64,000 nt of DNA from Pseudomonas sp. MF4836 (GCF_002018875.1 NZ_MVOL01000018.1:62001-126000), one strand, 5' to 3'; positions 24,598 through 33,147 are shown, numbered from the stretch's first letter. Numbers and translations are program-made. The notes: generated by a model from the letters alone, not told the origin.

Positions 24598-25221
24598 TCA
24601 GCGCTGAACCACACGCAGTGCGTTCTGCTCTTTAGGCAGGACGCGCTTGGCAACCACGTAGTGGTTATCCCAGTACGGCTTTTTCAGGGTGTCGATCGAC
24701 ACGGCCTTGCCACGGCGCGGGGCGTGGATAAAGCGGTCATTGCCCAGGTAGATGGCAACGTGGTTGACCTTGCGGCTCTTGATGTTGAAAAACAGCAGGT
24801 CGCCCGGCTTGAGGTCCTTGCGCTCGACCTTCTGCCCGTGGCCGCTGGCCATGGCATTGGACGTGCGAGGCAGATCCACCGCTGCCACATCATTAAACGC
24901 GTATTTCACCAGCCCGCTGCAATCGAAGCCTTTACTTGGGCTGCTGCCGCCCCAACGATAGGGAGTACCCAGGACGTTGACGGCGCGACTCAGTACGTTG
25001 CTGCTCTGCTTGGTCGCCATTTGCGGGACCAGCTTGCTGTCGGCCTTGCTCAGGTGAGTCGGGCCCTTGATGCTTTGCTTGTTCTTGGCGGTTACCGGCG
25101 AAACATGGGATTTCGGGGTGTAACCGTTAATGTTGGGAAGACGTTGCTCACGGTTGGTGGCGTGGGCGGCCAGTGGCATTAATAGGCAAATGGTTAGCCA
25201 TGTCTTGAAAAATGGACGCAT
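24598..25221 (-). CDS. C40 family (NlpC/P60) peptidase
   Basis: A 207-residue exported endopeptidase likely to cut peptidoglycan peptide stems. It has a signal peptide (FFKTWLTICLLMPLAAHA), a linker and the NlpC/P60 domain with GTPYRWGGSSPSKGFDCSGL. The catalytic residues are Cys101, His154 (KVNHVAIYLG) and His166 (FIHAPRRG). The enzyme would be periplasmic. It converges with pilT and its substrate bond is not known. Confidence 0.93.
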   Translation of the reverse strand: MRPFFKTWLTICLLMPLAAHATNREQRLPNINGYTPKSHVSPVTAKNKQSIKGPTHLSKADSKLVPQMATKQSSNVLSRAVNVLGTPYRWGGSSPSKGFDCSGLVKYAFNDVAAVDLPRTSNAMASGHGQKVERKDLKPGDLLFFNIKSRKVNHVAIYLGNDRFIHAPRRGKAVSIDTLKKPYWDNHYVVAKRVLPKEQNALRVVQR

Positions 25222-25471
25222 TAGGCAAGGCTCTTATGGGTTAGCGCGCAACTTTATAACAGCTTTTTTGTCTGTTCCGAGGCCGTTTGTCGATTCAACC
25301 TGGAGGTCAACTTCTGCAAAGTAGCGGCAAATTGACGCAATTGTCCGTCAGAACTCAGGCGGTACGGGGCTTTGGCGGGAGGGACTTTAACATTTCCCAT
25401 ACGTCGGCAGCCTGTAAAAAAGTCACAAAGAATTAAAGAATATTTATCTATTGCGTGGAATGAGGTCATCA
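25222..25471. other. Intergenic region between C40 peptidase and TM2 gene
   Basis: This 250-nt gap between divergent genes includes an AT-rich part near 25425-25455 (AAAGAATTAAAGAATATTTATC). It is likely to hold both promoters. I could not find a convincing small gene: the 81-codon minus-strand frame across it has no family resemblance and overlaps the TM2 gene. Confidence 0.4.
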
Positions 25472-25891
25472 ATGAACACCTATCGTCAGGATGTTTCACC
25501 GCAGGACACCCACAGCAAGGTGATTGGTTATCTGTTGTGGATTTTCGGTTTTACCGGTGCGCACCGCTTTTATTACGGCAAGCCGGTGACCGGTACGATC
25601 TGGTTTTTCACCTTGGGCTTATTGGGGATTGGCTGGCTGATCGACCTGTTCCTGATTCCGGCCATGGACCGTGAAGCGGACCTGCGGTTTACCGCCGGCC
25701 CGGTCGAATACAGCGTGGCCTGGGTGCTGCTGACCTTTCTCGGGGTGTTTGGCGTGCATCGCATGTACCAGGGCAAATGGATCAGTGGCCTGTTGTACCT
25801 GCTGACAGGCGGGCTGTTCTTCCTGGGTGTGCTCTACGACTTCTGGACCCTGAACGATCAGGTCTCCCTGGAAAACGCCAAGCGGCGTTAA
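25472..25891 (+). CDS. TM2 domain membrane protein
   Basis: A 139-residue membrane protein with two TM2 units. The first is VIGYLLWIFGFTGAHRFYYGKP then TIWFFTLGLLGIGWLIDLFLIPAMDR, and the second YSVAWVLLTFLGVFGVHRMYQGK then GLLYLLTGGLFFLGVLYDFWTLND. The GAHRFY/GVHRMY turns with the DxF/DFW motif define TM2. The role of bacterial TM2 proteins is not established. The ATG at 25472 has GAGG upstream. A palindromic repeat ends the message. Confidence 0.88.
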   Translation: MNTYRQDVSPQDTHSKVIGYLLWIFGFTGAHRFYYGKPVTGTIWFFTLGLLGIGWLIDLFLIPAMDREADLRFTAGPVEYSVAWVLLTFLGVFGVHRMYQGKWISGLLYLLTGGLFFLGVLYDFWTLNDQVSLENAKRR

Positions 25892-25902
25892 CCTGACTCA
25901 AA

Positions 25903-25927
25903 CAGCGGCTACAACCTGTAGCCGCTG
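25903..25927. repeat. Perfect REP-type palindrome, possible bidirectional terminator
   Basis: CAGCGGCTACA (25903-25913) and TGTAGCCGCTG (25917-25927) form a perfect 11-bp stem with a 3-nt loop. The core TGTAGCCGCTG is the same REP type as near 20767. It lies 12 nt after the TM2 gene and before the converging pyrC'. Confidence 0.8.
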
Positions 25928-25998
25928 TCGAGTCGTGCGAGGCTGCGCTGGCCCTCTGCATCAACCAGCACCCACCTGCCACACCACCGCGCCTACAG

Positions 25999-27270
25999 TC
26001 ACGCCTGGTAGCTGATGCGCCCATCCACCAGGGTGTAGCGCACCATGCCGGGCAGGCTGTGGCCGAGGAACGGGCAGTTTTCGCCTTTGGACAGCCAGTG
26101 TTCACCGGCCACGGTGGAGCTGGTCGGGTCGAACAGCACCAGGTCGGCCGGGGCGCCTACCGCGAGCTTGCCGGCAGGCAGGCGCAGGGCATCGGCCGGG
26201 CCGGCACTGAGGCGGGCGAGCAGGGTCGGCAGGTCCAGCAAGCCATCTTCCACCAGGGTCAGAGCCAGTGGCAGCAATAGCTCGACGCTGCTGATGCCCG
26301 GCTCGGTGGCGCCGAACGGCGCCAGCTTGGCGTCGCGCTCGTGGGGTTGGTGGTGGCTGGAAATGGCCTGGACCACCCCGGATTTCACCGCCTCACGCAG
26401 CCCGTCGCGGTCCGCCCGCGAACGCAGGGGCGGCTGCACGTGATACAGGCTGGAGAAGTCGATCAAGGCTTCATCCGTCAGGATCAGCTGATACAGCGCC
26501 ACATCGGCAGTCACCGGCAGGCCGCGAGCCTGGGCCTGGGCGATCAGCGCCACACCCCGGGCGCTGGTCAGCTGGCTGAAGTGCGCGCGTACGCCGCTTT
26601 GCTCCACCAGCAGCAGGTCCCGGGCCAGGGCCACGGTTTCTGCGGTCTCTGGAATCCCCGGCAAGCCGAGGAAGCTGGCGGTGGCGCCTTCGTGGGCCAG
26701 GCCGCCTTCGGCCAGGTCGCGGTCCTGGGAGTGGAAAATCACGGTCAGGTCGAAGGTTGCAGCGTATTCCAGGGCACGGCACAGGGTGCGGGTGCTGCGA
26801 AAGCTCTCCAGGCCATTGCCGAACGCCACGCAGCCGGCGTCGCGCAACGCGATGAGTTCTGCAAGCTGCTCGCCTTCCAGGCCTTTGCTCAGGGCGCCGA
26901 TGGGGAACACCTTGGTATTGCCGGCTTCGCGAGCACGGTCGAGGATCAGCTCGGTCACCGCCGAGGTGTCCAGCACCGGTTTGGTGTGCGGTGGGCAGCA
27001 CAGGCTGGTGACGCCACCGGCAGCAGCAGCCCGGGTTTCGCTGGCGATGCTGCCTTTGCGGCTGTAGCCCGGTTCGCGCAGGGCGACACTCAGGTCCACC
27101 AGCCCGGGGGCGGCCACCAGGCCTTTGGCGTCGATGCGTTGGGTGGCGTTGAAATCGGCCGGGGCAGCGCCAATGGCGACGATCTTGCCGGCTTCCAGGT
27201 GCAAATCAGTGACTTGATCCAGCCCGCTGCTTGGATCTATGACGCGGGCGCCGAGAATGCTGAGCTTCAC
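25999..27270 (-). CDS. pyrC': Non-catalytic dihydroorotase-like subunit PyrC'
   Basis: A 423-residue amidohydrolase-fold protein. The metal motif HxH of active dihydroorotases (DxHxHLREPG) is changed to D-L-S61-V-A63-L-REPG, and the late DHAPH is HHQPH, so zinc binding is lost. In pseudomonads such a PyrC' is a structural part of the aspartate transcarbamoylase dodecamer with PyrB. The start is a GTG at 27270, overlapping the pyrB stop by 4 nt. Real dihydroorotase must be encoded elsewhere. Confidence in the non-catalytic reading comes from the missing residues in this sequence. Confidence 0.94.
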   Translation of the reverse strand: MKLSILGARVIDPSSGLDQVTDLHLEAGKIVAIGAAPADFNATQRIDAKGLVAAPGLVDLSVALREPGYSRKGSIASETRAAAAGGVTSLCCPPHTKPVLDTSAVTELILDRAREAGNTKVFPIGALSKGLEGEQLAELIALRDAGCVAFGNGLESFRSTRTLCRALEYAATFDLTVIFHSQDRDLAEGGLAHEGATASFLGLPGIPETAETVALARDLLLVEQSGVRAHFSQLTSARGVALIAQAQARGLPVTADVALYQLILTDEALIDFSSLYHVQPPLRSRADRDGLREAVKSGVVQAISSHHQPHERDAKLAPFGATEPGISSVELLLPLALTLVEDGLLDLPTLLARLSAGPADALRLPAGKLAVGAPADLVLFDPTSSTVAGEHWLSKGENCPFLGHSLPGMVRYTLVDGRISYQA

Positions 27271-28271
27271 TGGGCGTTCTCCTGCTCGAATTGTCGCTGG
27301 GCGGTCTGCCCGCTCATGGCCATGGACAGTACGGCCATGCGTACCGCGATGCCGTAGGTCACCTGGTTGAGAATCACCGAATGCGGGCCGTCGGCCACCG
27401 CCGATTCGATCTCCACGCCGCGGTTGATCGGGCCCGGGTGCATGACGATGGCGTCCGGCTTGGCTCCGGCCAGGCGCGCGGTGGTCAGGCCGAACAGGCG
27501 GTAGAACTCGCCTTCGCTGGGCAGCAGGCCGCCCTGCATGCGCTCGCGTTGCAGGCGCAGCATGATCACCACGTCGACATCCTTCAGGCCTTCGGTCATG
27601 TCGGTGTAGACCTTGACCCCGTACTGCTCGATGCCGATCGGCAGCAGGGTCTTGGGCGCGATCACCCGGATGTCCGGGCAACCGAGGGTCTTGAGGGCCA
27701 GCATGTTCGAACGAGCCACCCGCGAGTGCAGGATGTCGCCGACGATGGCCACCGACAGGTTCCCGAAGCCGCCCTTGTGCCGGCGGATGGTCAGCATGTC
27801 GAGCATGCCCTGGGTCGGGTGCGCGTGCCGGCCGTCGCCGCCGTTGATGATCGCCACTTGCGGGCACACGTGTTCGGCGATGAAGTGCGCGGCGCCGGAG
27901 TCGCCGTGGCGCACCACGAACATGTCGGCGGCCATGGCTTCCAGGTTGCGCAGGGTGTCGAGCAGGGTTTCACCCTTGCTCGCCGAGGAGGTGGACACGT
28001 TCAGCGTGATCACGTCCGCCGACAGGCGCTGGGCCGCCAGTTCGAAGGTGGTGCGGGTACGGGTGGAGTTTTCGAAGAACACGTTGCACACGGTCTTGCC
28101 GCGCAGCAACGGGACTTTTTTCACCGCCCGGGCGCCGACTTCAAGGAACGAGTCGGCGGTGTCGAGGATTTCTGTCAGCAGCTCGCGGCGCAGGCCGTCG
28201 AGCGACAGGAAGTGGCGCAGCTGGCCCTGATCATTGAGCTGCAGCGGGCGCTTGGCGTCTGGAGGCGTCAT
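27267..28271 (-). CDS. pyrB: Aspartate carbamoyltransferase catalytic subunit
   Basis: A 334-residue enzyme that makes N-carbamoyl-aspartate, the committed step of pyrimidine synthesis. The carbamoyl-phosphate motif FFENSTRTRTTFELA, HGDSGAAHF and the aspartate loop MLRLQRERM are present. The N-terminal extension ahead of LRHFLSLDGL is typical of pseudomonad PyrB, which contacts PyrC'. The start at 28271 gives the family length; the frame is open for another ten codons upstream. It overlaps pyrC' by 4 nt and follows pyrR by 26 nt. Confidence 0.96.
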   Translation of the reverse strand: MTPPDAKRPLQLNDQGQLRHFLSLDGLRRELLTEILDTADSFLEVGARAVKKVPLLRGKTVCNVFFENSTRTRTTFELAAQRLSADVITLNVSTSSASKGETLLDTLRNLEAMAADMFVVRHGDSGAAHFIAEHVCPQVAIINGGDGRHAHPTQGMLDMLTIRRHKGGFGNLSVAIVGDILHSRVARSNMLALKTLGCPDIRVIAPKTLLPIGIEQYGVKVYTDMTEGLKDVDVVIMLRLQRERMQGGLLPSEGEFYRLFGLTTARLAGAKPDAIVMHPGPINRGVEIESAVADGPHSVILNQVTYGIAVRMAVLSMAMSGQTAQRQFEQENAQ

Positions 28272-28297
28272 CGCAATGGACTCTTTAAAGGGGCGTG

Positions 28298-28804
28298 TCA
28301 AAGGGCGAGGTCTTGCAGTTCGAGTTGCAGTGGCGCGGGGCCGGACAATTTTACCCGCTCATGGGCGGCCAGCGACAAGGTCGCACCCACCACATTCGGG
28401 CGGATCGGCAGTTCGCCGGCGTCCAGGTCCAGCAGGCAGACCAGGGTCACGCTGGCCGGGCGGCCGTAATCGAACAGTTCGTTGAGGGCGGCGCGGATGG
28501 TCCGGCCGCTCATCAACACGTCATCGATCAGCACCAGGTGCTGGCCTTCAATCTCGAACGGCAGCTCCGAAGGCCGCACTTGCGGGTGCAGGCCGTTCTG
28601 GCTGAAGTCATCGCGATAGAACGACACATCCAGCGTGCCCAACGGCGAGTCGCTGCCCAGCGCTTCCAGCAGGGCCTGGGCGACCCAGACACCACCGGTG
28701 CGAATGCCGATATAGCGCGGCTCGCTGATCTTGCGCTTGGCCAGGTGGGCGTTGAGATCAGCGGCCATCTGGCTGATCAGTTCGACGGGATTGGGCAGGC
28801 TCAT
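28298..28804 (-). CDS. pyrR: Pyrimidine regulatory protein PyrR / uracil phosphoribosyltransferase
   Basis: A 168-residue phosphoribosyltransferase-fold protein. The PRPP-binding motif is HLVLIDDVLMSGRTIRAAL, after the RYIGIRTGGVWVA segment. In Bacillus PyrR attenuates the pyr operon by RNA binding; the pseudomonad protein heads pyrRBC', but its way of control is less clear. The start at 28804 is the ATG before SLPNPVEL. A GC-rich hairpin lies in its leader (28825-28850). Confidence 0.93.
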   Translation of the reverse strand: MSLPNPVELISQMAADLNAHLAKRKISEPRYIGIRTGGVWVAQALLEALGSDSPLGTLDVSFYRDDFSQNGLHPQVRPSELPFEIEGQHLVLIDDVLMSGRTIRAALNELFDYGRPASVTLVCLLDLDAGELPIRPNVVGATLSLAAHERVKLSGPAPLQLELQDLAL

Positions 28805-28824
28805 GGTTGCTCCTTCGTGGGCCC

Positions 28825-28850
28825 GCGCCCGGCTGCGTGGAGCCGGGTGC
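28825..28850 (-). promoter_or_regulatory. GC-rich hairpin in the pyrR leader
   Basis: CCCGGCT (28828-28834) and AGCCGGG (28841-28847) form a 7-bp stem with a 6-nt loop, extended by two more pairs after a mismatch. It ends about 21 nt before the pyrR ATG on the minus strand. No T-tract follows, so it is more likely an RNA structure affecting translation, or a roadblock, than a terminator. Confidence 0.35.
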
Positions 28851-28923
28851 GGAGTCTTACGGCTGGTGTTGTGGCCAGGAGGCGTGTGGCTGGGGCAGCC
28901 ACGCATCTTCAGGATCGGGCGGT

Positions 28924-29361
28924 TCAGTGTTCGAGCAAGGCTGCGTTTTCGTCGAGCCAGCCTTGCAGCAGCAGGGCGGCGGCGATGGCGTCGACCGGGT
29001 TGTCGCGGTAGCTGCCCTTTTGCCCACCCCGGGTCAGGCGTTCGCCCTTGGCCTCGAAGGTGGTCAGGCGTTCATCGTGGGTATAGAAGGGCAGGTTGTA
29101 GCGGCCGTTGAGGCGCCGGGCGAACTTTTCGGCGCGCACGCACATGTCGCTGGGGCTGCCGTCCATATTCAGCGGCAGGCCGACGACTACGGCGTCGGGC
29201 TTCCATTCCTTGATCAGGGCTTCGACCTGATTCCAGTCGGGAATGCCGTTCTGCGCCTTCAGCGTGCACAGCTCGCGGGCCTGGGCGGTGATCGCCTGGC
29301 CGACGGCGACGCCGATCTGTTTGGTGCCGTAGTCGAAACCGAGGATCAGTCGCAAGGCCAT
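28924..29361 (-). CDS. ruvX: Holliday junction resolvase-like protein RuvX (YqgF)
   Basis: A 145-residue RNase H-fold protein. It begins LRLILGFDYGTKQIGVAVGQ and has VVGLPLNMDGSPSDM and the late DAIAAALLLQGWL, the YqgF pattern with acidic active-site residues. YqgF matures the 5' end of 16S pre-rRNA in E. coli and was proposed as a Holliday junction resolvase. Its ATG shares one base with the upstream algH stop (TGATG). Confidence 0.94.
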   Translation of the reverse strand: MALRLILGFDYGTKQIGVAVGQAITAQARELCTLKAQNGIPDWNQVEALIKEWKPDAVVVGLPLNMDGSPSDMCVRAEKFARRLNGRYNLPFYTHDERLTTFEAKGERLTRGGQKGSYRDNPVDAIAAALLLQGWLDENAALLEH

Positions 29362-29930
29362 CAGGCGTGCCCCGCCTGGCTGGTGAGCAGGTTGAGGTTG
29401 ATCCCCAGGTGCCGCGCGGCCGCTTCCAGGCGCAGTTCGCTGCTGGTGTTGAACAGGATGTCGGCATCGAACGGGCAGGTCAGCCAGGCGTTGTCGGCCA
29501 GTTCGGCCTCCAGTTGCCCGGCTTCCCAGCCGGCGTAGCCCAGGGCGATCAGGCTTTTCTGCGGGCCTTCACCGTCGGCGATGGCGAACAGCACGTCCTG
29601 GGAGGTGGACAGCGCCAGGCCTTCGAGCTCGACCGTGGCCTGGAAGGTCAGGCCGCTGGGGTGCAGGACAAAACCGCGATCGGTCTGCACCGGGCCGCCG
29701 CTGAAAATCGGCACGTGCTCGCACAGCAGTGGCGTTTCAACATCGGGGCGCAGTTGCTCGAGAATGTCGGCAAGGCTCAGTTCCTGCGGGCGATTGACTA
29801 CCAGCCCCATGGCGCCATTGGCGTTGTGCTCGACGATGTAAGTCAAGGTGTGCGCAAAGTTCGGGTCGGCCATATGGGGCATGGCGATCAGGAAGTGATG
29901 CTTGAGGTAACTGGGGCTGACGTTTTTCAT
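29361..29930 (-). CDS. algH: YqgE/AlgH family protein
   Basis: A 189-residue protein of the UPF0301 family, with YLKHHFLIAMPHMADPNF, GAMGLVVNRPQ and ALGYAGWEAGQLEAEL as conserved parts. The P. aeruginosa copy was named AlgH for an alginate phenotype, but the molecular activity is not known. The start at 29930 is the ATG before KNVSPSYLK. It overlaps ruvX by 1 nt, and pyrR follows, as in the P. aeruginosa order. Confidence 0.92.
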   Translation of the reverse strand: MKNVSPSYLKHHFLIAMPHMADPNFAHTLTYIVEHNANGAMGLVVNRPQELSLADILEQLRPDVETPLLCEHVPIFSGGPVQTDRGFVLHPSGLTFQATVELEGLALSTSQDVLFAIADGEGPQKSLIALGYAGWEAGQLEAELADNAWLTCPFDADILFNTSSELRLEAAARHLGINLNLLTSQAGHA

Positions 29931-30070
29931 GTGCGCTAGTGTGGCGTTGGAGGGGCAAACTGACAAGCTGGTGATCACTGCGGTTGGCCCGGTGGCGTGG
30001 GGCCAGCTGCTGCCTTCGGTCCGAAGTGCCGGGTCGAGGGCGAGCAGGCTCCCTGGCCACGGACAGGGCG

Positions 30071-30982
30071 TCAGTTGCTGGAAAGCTTGTCGCCCCGGGC
30101 AAACTTCCAGGTGCGAATGATTTCCAGGCGGTCGATATCCGACAGGTCACCGGTAAAAGGGGCAAAAGGCGCGGCCAGGCGCACGATGCGTTGCGCCGCC
30201 TGGTCCAGCAGCGGCTGGCCGGACGACTCCAGCACCAGCACTTCATACAGCGAGCCGTCGCGGTTGATCGAGACCATCAGTCGCAGGTTGCCGTAAATCT
30301 GCTTGCGCCGGGCTTCCTCGGGGTAATTGAGGTTGCCGATGCGCTCGACCTTCTTGCGCCATTCGTCCTTATACCAGGCGCCCTTGTCGCGCATGGTCGA
30401 GGCCGCGCTCAGGCGGTGGATGCGCGGGCGCTTGGCATACAGCTGCTGCTCATTGGCCAGTTCGGCTTCGAGGCTGGAGATCTCGCTGGACAGCTGCGAG
30501 CTGTCGAAGGTCGGCGCCGCAGGCTTGGGCGCGGCTTCGGTCTTGACCTCTTCGCGCTTGGTGACGGTCTTTTTCGGTTTTGGCGCGGTGGTGGCGACGG
30601 CGGCCTTGGGCGCGGCTTCCTTGACCTCGGGCTTGGCGGCGGGCGGCGGCGTGACCTTGTTCACCTGGTTGTCCTGGAACGGCGCAACCTCGGTGGTCTT
30701 GGGGATCGCCTTCTTGTCCAGGGTGCCGCTGCCCTGCTGGTTGTCCTGGGCCAGGAAATCGGCCTTCTTCGGCTTGGTCTCGCTTTTGAAGGTGGCGAGG
30801 GTGATTTCCAGGGTCTTGGTGATCTGCTTGGGTTCGGCGAAGGAGAAGCCCAGGCCGAGAATCAGCGCCAGGTGCAGGAGGGCGGCGAGAAACAGGGTGA
30901 AACCGAGACGATCAGCCGCACGCACACCGCTATGCGCGAGCTCGGGAGGGAGGTCGAGGGGCAGGTCGGACGGGAGTGTCAT
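30071..30982 (-). CDS. TonB-like energy transducer (TonB3 type)
   Basis: A 303-residue protein with a 30-residue cytoplasmic start, one membrane segment (LGFTLFLAALLHLALILGLGFSF), a Lys/Pro/Ala-rich periplasmic linker (about 80-150) and a C-terminal TonB domain with YPEEARRKQIYGNLRLMVSINRDGSLYEV. It would pass proton-motive energy to outer-membrane partners. Its place beside gshB and pilG corresponds to TonB3 in P. aeruginosa, which is needed for twitching. ExbB and ExbD are not in the window. Confidence 0.9.
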   Translation of the reverse strand: MTLPSDLPLDLPPELAHSGVRAADRLGFTLFLAALLHLALILGLGFSFAEPKQITKTLEITLATFKSETKPKKADFLAQDNQQGSGTLDKKAIPKTTEVAPFQDNQVNKVTPPPAAKPEVKEAAPKAAVATTAPKPKKTVTKREEVKTEAAPKPAAPTFDSSQLSSEISSLEAELANEQQLYAKRPRIHRLSAASTMRDKGAWYKDEWRKKVERIGNLNYPEEARRKQIYGNLRLMVSINRDGSLYEVLVLESSGQPLLDQAAQRIVRLAAPFAPFTGDLSDIDRLEIIRTWKFARGDKLSSN

Positions 30983-31061
30983 CGGTTCAACATCACAGGA
31001 GGCATCACAAAACCAACATCGCGCGTTTCACAGGCGGCGCATGATAACGCAATGTTGGTTT

Positions 31062-31146
31062 CAAGCTGCGAGCTTCAAGCGACAAGCGACAGGCTGTACA
31101 TGATCCACATCAAGCTTGTGGCTTGCGGCTTGCCACTTGCAGCTTG
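31062..31146. repeat. AAGCTGCAAG-family inverted repeat overlapping the gshB 3' end
   Basis: CAAGCTGC (31062-31069) and its inverse GCAGCTTG (31139-31146) bound an imperfect palindrome made of short AAGC-rich units. The part from 31110 to 31145 is translated as the last residues of GshB. The same unit family occurs at 63441-63600 between metF and ahcY. It may act as a 3' hairpin. Confidence 0.75.
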
Positions 31147-32081
31147 GCCTCGATGGCATCCATCAGCAGCGCACCGATGTTGGTGCCAAACGCATTGTCG
31201 ATTTCGCGGATGCAGGTCGGGCTGGTGACGTTGATTTCCGTCAGGTGCTCGCCGATCACATCCAGGCCGACGAACAGCAGGCCTTTCTCCCGCAGGGTTG
31301 GGCCGACCTGAGCGGCAATCCAGCGGTCCTTGTCGGTCAGCGGGCGGGCTTCGCCACGTCCGCCGGCGGCAAGGTTGCCCCGGGTTTCACCGGCGGCCGG
31401 GATTCGCGCCAGGCAATAAGGCACCGGCTCGCCGTCGATCATCAAGATGCGCTTGTCGCCATCCTTGATCGCCGGCAGGTAGGCCTGGCCCATGATCTGC
31501 TGGGCGCCCAGGGCGGTCAGGGTTTCCAGGATCACCGACAGGTTCGGGTCGCCGGCGCGGTGGCGGAAGATCGAGGTGCCGCCCATGCCGTCCAGGGGCT
31601 TGAGGATCACGTCGCCATGTTGCGCGGCAAATTCACGCAGCACGTCCGCGCGGCGGCTGACCACGGTCGGCGGCGTGCACTGCGGGAACAGCGTGGCGAA
31701 CAGCTTCTCGTTGCAGTCGCGCAGGCTCTGCGGCTTGTTGACCACCAGCACTCCGGCGCGCTCGGCCTGCTCCAGCAGGTAGGTGGAGTAGACGAACTCC
31801 ATGTCGAACGGCGGGTCCTTGCGCATCAGGATGACGTCCAGATCGCTCAGCGGGCTGTCGATTTCGTCTTGCAGCTCGAACCATTTTTCCGGGTTGGCAA
31901 AGACTTGCAGCGGACGCATGCGTGCCCGTGCCTCGCCCGCGCCCTGGTAGAGGTCGCGCTGTTCCATGTAGAACAGGGTCCAGCCGCGGGCCTGGGCGGC
32001 CAGCAGCATGGCCAGCGAGCTGTCCTTTTTATAGGAGATGCTGGCGATAGGGTCCATGACAATCCCGACGCGAACGCTCAT
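31110..32081 (-). CDS. gshB: Glutathione synthetase
   Basis: A 323-residue ATP-grasp enzyme that joins gamma-glutamylcysteine and glycine. It begins VRVGIVMDPIASISYKKDSS, with MRKDPPFDMEFVYSTYLLE, ILKPLDGMGGTSIFR, ATP-grasp metal ligands near the end and INVTSPTCIREID. The family normally ends a few residues after MDAIEAKL; here the frame continues QVASRKPQA, coded by a repeat. The start at 32081 is the ATG before SVRVG. It is divergent from pilG. Confidence 0.95.
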   Translation of the reverse strand: MSVRVGIVMDPIASISYKKDSSLAMLLAAQARGWTLFYMEQRDLYQGAGEARARMRPLQVFANPEKWFELQDEIDSPLSDLDVILMRKDPPFDMEFVYSTYLLEQAERAGVLVVNKPQSLRDCNEKLFATLFPQCTPPTVVSRRADVLREFAAQHGDVILKPLDGMGGTSIFRHRAGDPNLSVILETLTALGAQQIMGQAYLPAIKDGDKRILMIDGEPVPYCLARIPAAGETRGNLAAGGRGEARPLTDKDRWIAAQVGPTLREKGLLFVGLDVIGEHLTEINVTSPTCIREIDNAFGTNIGALLMDAIEAKLQVASRKPQA

Positions 32082-32319
32082 GGGCTGTTTCCTCGAAAAT
32101 TTAGTGGGCGCAATGGCTTGAAAAAGTGGCGTCAGAGTGGCGCTCGGGCGGTTCCCGGTCAAGGAAAAACCGCCTTGCCGGTCGGCCGATAGATTGCATT
32201 CTGAGAGTATGCTAAAAAGGCTCGCATGCCGCGCCCAGGCCTTGAACATCAAGGGTTTGGGGCTTTACCAGGCGGTACCGGCATTAAATCGATTCGCTGT
32301 GGCGATGGTAGAGCAGAAT

Positions 32320-32727
32320 ATGGAACAGCATTCCAGCGCCTTGAAGGTGATGGTGATCGATGACTCGAAGACGATTCGCCGCACGGCTGAAACGCTGCTC
32401 AAGAACGTGGGCTGTGAAGTCATCACTGCGGTTGACGGTTTCGAGGCCCTGGCCAAGATTGCCGATCATCACCCCGGGATCATTTTTGTCGACATCATGA
32501 TGCCGCGCCTCGATGGCTATCAGACCTGCGCCCTGATCAAGAACAACAGTGCCTTCAAGTCCACGCCGGTGATTATGCTGTCCTCCAAGGACGGTCTGTT
32601 CGACAAGGCCAAGGGCCGCATCGTCGGTTCCGACCAGTTTTTGACCAAGCCCTTTAGCAAGGAAGAACTGCTGAACGCGATCAAGGCCCATGTCCCGGGC
32701 TTCGCCGCAGTAGAACAAGCACATTGA
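32320..32727 (+). CDS. pilG: Twitching motility response regulator PilG
   Basis: A 135-residue single-domain CheY-like regulator. The acidic pocket is VMVIDDS, the phosphorylation Asp is 58 (IIFVDIMMP), and the switch Thr/Ser and Lys (LSSKD, LTKPFS) are present. In P. aeruginosa PilG promotes pilus extension and cAMP signalling. The ATG at 32320 matches the start of that protein; ATG 32305 would add five residues. It leads the pilGHIJ-chpAC cluster. Confidence 0.96.
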   Translation: MEQHSSALKVMVIDDSKTIRRTAETLLKNVGCEVITAVDGFEALAKIADHHPGIIFVDIMMPRLDGYQTCALIKNNSAFKSTPVIMLSSKDGLFDKAKGRIVGSDQFLTKPFSKEELLNAIKAHVPGFAAVEQAH

Positions 32728-32770
32728 CGTTCAGCCAAGGGGCCGAACGCCTATTCGTATGGGGAAGACC

Positions 32771-33136
32771 ATGGCACGTATTCTGATCGTCGATGATTCG
32801 CCGACTGAAATGTACAAACTGACCGGCATGCTGGAAAAGCACGGTCATGAAGTCCTCAAGGCCGAAAACGGCGCGGACGGCGTCGCCCTGGCCCGCCAGG
32901 AAAAACCCGACGCGGTGCTGATGGATATCGTCATGCCAGGCCTCAATGGCTTCCAGGCGACCCGCCAGCTGACCAAGGACGCCGAAACCAGCCATATCCC
33001 GGTGATCATCATCACCACCAAGGATCAGGAGACCGACAAGGTCTGGGGCACCCGCCAGGGCGCCAAGGACTACCTGACCAAGCCGGTGGATGAAGAAACC
33101 CTGATCAAGACCCTGAACAACGTTCTGGCCGGCTGA
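32771..33136 (+). CDS. pilH: Twitching motility response regulator PilH
   Basis: A 121-residue CheY-like protein with ILIVDDSPTEMYKL, phosphorylation Asp52 (VLMDIVMPG), ITTKDQ and LTKPVDEETL. PilH is thought to control pilus retraction and to act as a phosphate sink opposed to PilG. The start at 32771 is the ATG before ARILIVDD. It follows pilG by 43 nt and precedes pilI by 11 nt. Confidence 0.96.
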   Translation: MARILIVDDSPTEMYKLTGMLEKHGHEVLKAENGADGVALARQEKPDAVLMDIVMPGLNGFQATRQLTKDAETSHIPVIIITTKDQETDKVWGTRQGAKDYLTKPVDEETLIKTLNNVLAG

Positions 33137-33147
33137 CGGCCAGCGCC

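Noticed and set aside
28805..28923. Bacillus-type PyrR attenuator before pyrR
   Set aside because: A stem is present but there is no terminator T-tract nor an alternative antiterminator that I could recognise; kept only as a leader hairpin.
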